From: Caryophanales bacterium UBA6985
Lineage (GTDB): Bacteria; Bacillota_I; Bacilli_A; RF39; UBA660
NCBI GenBank assembly: GCA_002450035.1
Contig: DJYF01000055.1
Location: 1 to 14,920 of the forward strand
Direction: 5' to 3'
Length of the DNA stretch: 14,920 bases
The notes under the pieces are model-generated. The model saw only the letters and a program-made list of their open reading frames with translations, searched no databases and was not told the DNA's origin. Of the stretch, positions 14,026 through 14,920 are shown one piece after another; position 1 is the stretch's first letter; each line of letters opens with the position of its first letter. The position numbers were made by a program, and so were the translations under genes.

Positions 14026-14499
14026 TTAATCTACTACTACAAGTGATAAGAAATTATGTCCTTTTTCCTCAGCTGATATATTAATAGGTTTAAACTTAAC
14101 ATGATTTTCTTTACTTGGTAATCCATTAATTGATGTAATATCTGAGAATGCTCTATAACACATTTGAGATCCTGTTAAATAAGATTTACCATTTACATCA
14201 AATAATACTAATATATGTTTAGTTCTTGTAACAGTTTCTCCAGTATTTTCATTAAAACTATCATTGTCTCTAGCTATAACATAGCATCCTACACATTCAA
14301 TTACTTGATCTACAAAATCTTTTAAATAATGATCTGGTTTTTGCATTCCATTAACTAACATATTAGCATCCTTTTTATCACTAATATCTACAGTAGTAAA
14401 TTTCTTTACTCTATCAGATTCATCAATACTATTAGTTAATTGAATTGCTTTTACTTCCTCCTTTTTTATTAAACTATTTTTTGTTTCTTGCTCTTTCAT
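14026..14499 (-). CDS. Probable single-stranded DNA-binding protein
   Basis: A 157-residue protein. The central part (about 62-157) looks like an OB-fold of the kind annotated as SSB in small Gram-positive phages: NENTGETVTRTKHILVLF, then DVNGKSYLTGS, then a helix containing YRAFSDI and a final beta strand FLSLVVVD. The GKSY.TGS motif after a hydrophobic strand is the best sign. The N-terminal 45 residues are charged and probably flexible. SSB is needed here because protein-primed strand displacement exposes long single strands. AAAGGAGG is seven bases before the ATG. The gene sits near the terminus, away from the polymerase but in an early position, as replication genes often are. The match is by pattern, not by alignment. 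Confidence 0.6.
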   Translation of the reverse strand: MKEQETKNSLIKKEEVKAIQLTNSIDESDRVKKFTTVDISDKKDANMLVNGMQKPDHYLKDFVDQVIECVGCYVIARDNDSFNENTGETVTRTKHILVLFDVNGKSYLTGSQMCYRAFSDITSINGLPSKENHVKFKPINISAEEKGHNFLSLVVVD

Positions 14500-14530
14500 A
14501 ATATTTCCTCCTTTGAGCTTCCTATATTCA

Positions 14531-14615
14531 GTGGATTATATCCACCTAGGAGATATTAATAGGGGGTTAAGTTTCATATAATATCAATATCTCCTAGCTA
14601 GATATAATTCTAGCT
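14531..14615 (-). ncRNA. Structured non-coding element, candidate packaging RNA or cis-regulatory leader
   Basis: Three perfect inverted repeats follow each other without gaps between the stop of the first leftward gene and the SSB gene. P1 is AGCTAGA/TCTAGCT (14596-14615, 7 bp, 6-base loop). P2 is CTAGGAGATATT/AATATCTCCTAG (14586-14597 and 14546-14557, 12 bp, 28-base loop). P3 is GTGGAT/ATCCAC (14531-14545, 6 bp, 3-base loop). P1 and P2 share two bases. The P2 loop holds CCCCC, rare in this genome. There is no T-run, so this is not a simple terminator. The 3' arm of P2 contains CTCCT and could pair with the SSB ribosome binding site. A 13-codon frame (MKLNPLLISPRWI, 14577 to 14536) may be chance. 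phi29 encodes its pRNA near a genome end, but this element lacks any sequence match to it. Confidence 0.45.
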
Positions 14616-14888
14616 TTATAATCCTATTTGTTCCATCATTTCTCCTATACATAAATGAGTTTGTTCATATATAGAATTAAAATCTATAAATTGATCAAAA
14701 TGTACATCAAACATTTCTATTCTACGATAATCTTTCATTTCTATAAGTATTTCAACCTGATAATAATCATCCTTATAACAATGTTTTTCTTCTAAAGATA
14801 CTAATATTAAATTAATATCAATAGGATATTCAGAATTAATTAACTTTATAAATTTATCTACTACAGGATAAACTAAATCATTATTCAT
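14616..14888 (-). CDS. Small protein of unknown function, first gene of the leftward block
   Basis: A 90-residue acidic protein, starting MNNDLVYPVVDKFIKLIN and ending CIGEMMEQIGL. The middle alternates hydrophobic and charged residues (YYQVEILIEMKDYRRIEMFDVHF) as in a beta-rich small domain. There is no membrane span or known motif, and I do not recognise a family. The GAGGAGG inside the right terminal repeat is about eight bases before the ATG, which makes the start clear. It mirrors the first gene of the other end in using the repeat's own ribosome binding site. An early role is inferred from position only. Confidence 0.72.
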   Translation of the reverse strand: MNNDLVYPVVDKFIKLINSEYPIDINLILVSLEEKHCYKDDYYQVEILIEMKDYRRIEMFDVHFDQFIDFNSIYEQTHLCIGEMMEQIGL

Positions 14889-14896
14889 AAATATTC

Positions 14897-14920
14897 CCTC
14901 CTCACTATCTACAATATACC
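14897..14920. repeat. Right inverted terminal repeat (24 bp, perfect)
   Basis: This is the reverse complement of bases 1-24. On the minus strand it carries the TATATT box and the GAGGAGG ribosome binding site of the gene at 14616-14888. Together with the left copy it marks a linear protein-primed genome. Confidence 0.9.
14913..14918 (-). promoter_or_regulatory. Probable -10 box of the right terminal promoter (cut by window edge)
   Basis: TATATT on the minus strand, nine bases before GAGGAGG; it is the mirror of the box at 3-8. Only two bases lie upstream, so the -35 region is not in the window. It would drive the leftward block. Confidence 0.45.

Noticed and set aside
14535..14540. Perfect TATAAT on the minus strand before the SSB gene as a promoter
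   Set aside because: No acceptable -35 or TGn element is present, and the bases are explained by hairpin P3; it remains possible but unsupported.
1..14920. Alternative genetic code or tRNA genes
   Set aside because: TAA, TAG and TGA all end convincing genes, Trp is encoded by TGG, and no gap could hold a tRNA apart from 14500-14615, whose helices do not form a cloverleaf.
1..14920. CRISPR array, insertion sequence or integrase
   Set aside because: No regularly spaced direct repeats, transposase or recombinase motifs were seen; gene content is that of a virulent phage.

Overview
The window is a complete or nearly complete genome of a small, tailed, protein-primed phage of the phi29/Picovirinae type (Salasmaviridae/Rountreeviridae-like). 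The diagnostic genes are a family B DNA polymerase with the Kx3NSxYG, YxDTD and KxY motifs of protein-primed enzymes, a basic protein just upstream in the terminal-protein position, a gp16-like packaging ATPase, a gp9-like tail knob, a gp10-like portal, a gp11-like lower collar and a gp8-like capsid protein ending in a BIG2 domain. The two ends carry a perfect 24-base inverted repeat. The DNA is very A+T-rich, Arg is mostly AGA, Shine-Dalgarno (SD) sequences are strong (AGGAGG, AAAGGAG), and both CHAP and M23 peptidoglycan hydrolases are present. A low-GC, walled, Gram-positive (Bacillota) host is therefore likely; the sequence does not say which one. TAA, TAG and TGA all end genes, so the standard bacterial code is used.

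Two gene blocks run inward from the ends and converge on a bidirectional terminator near 6.62 kb. The rightward block (31-6605) holds three small unknown genes, the probable terminal protein, the DNA polymerase, a zinc-ribbon protein, a small HTH-like protein, the packaging ATPase, a 32-residue membrane peptide and the tail knob. The leftward block (14888 down to 6638) holds a small unknown gene, an 85-base structured non-coding stretch, a probable SSB, a lysis cassette (holin, small acidic protein, CHAP lysin, M23 peptidase), a terminator fused to a new promoter, then scaffold, capsid, a second terminator, portal, lower collar and a large receptor-binding protein.

The terminal repeat holds a TATATT box and the SD of the first gene at each end, so both blocks seem to start from the same terminal promoter. 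Its -35 region is missing, which suggests that the real ends lie outside the window. Two internal promoters are visible on the minus strand, one for lysis genes (14009-14017) and one for the capsid cluster (12189-12217), each followed by a very short leader and an AAAGGAG SD. No RNA polymerase is encoded, so host polymerase must transcribe the genome.

The most unusual items are a metallo-beta-lactamase-fold domain of ComEC/phosphodiesterase type inside the receptor-binding protein, followed by three pyocin-knob-like repeats; the three-helix intergenic element at 14531-14615, which could be a packaging RNA or a cis-regulator; and the terminator/promoter overlap at 12189-12230.
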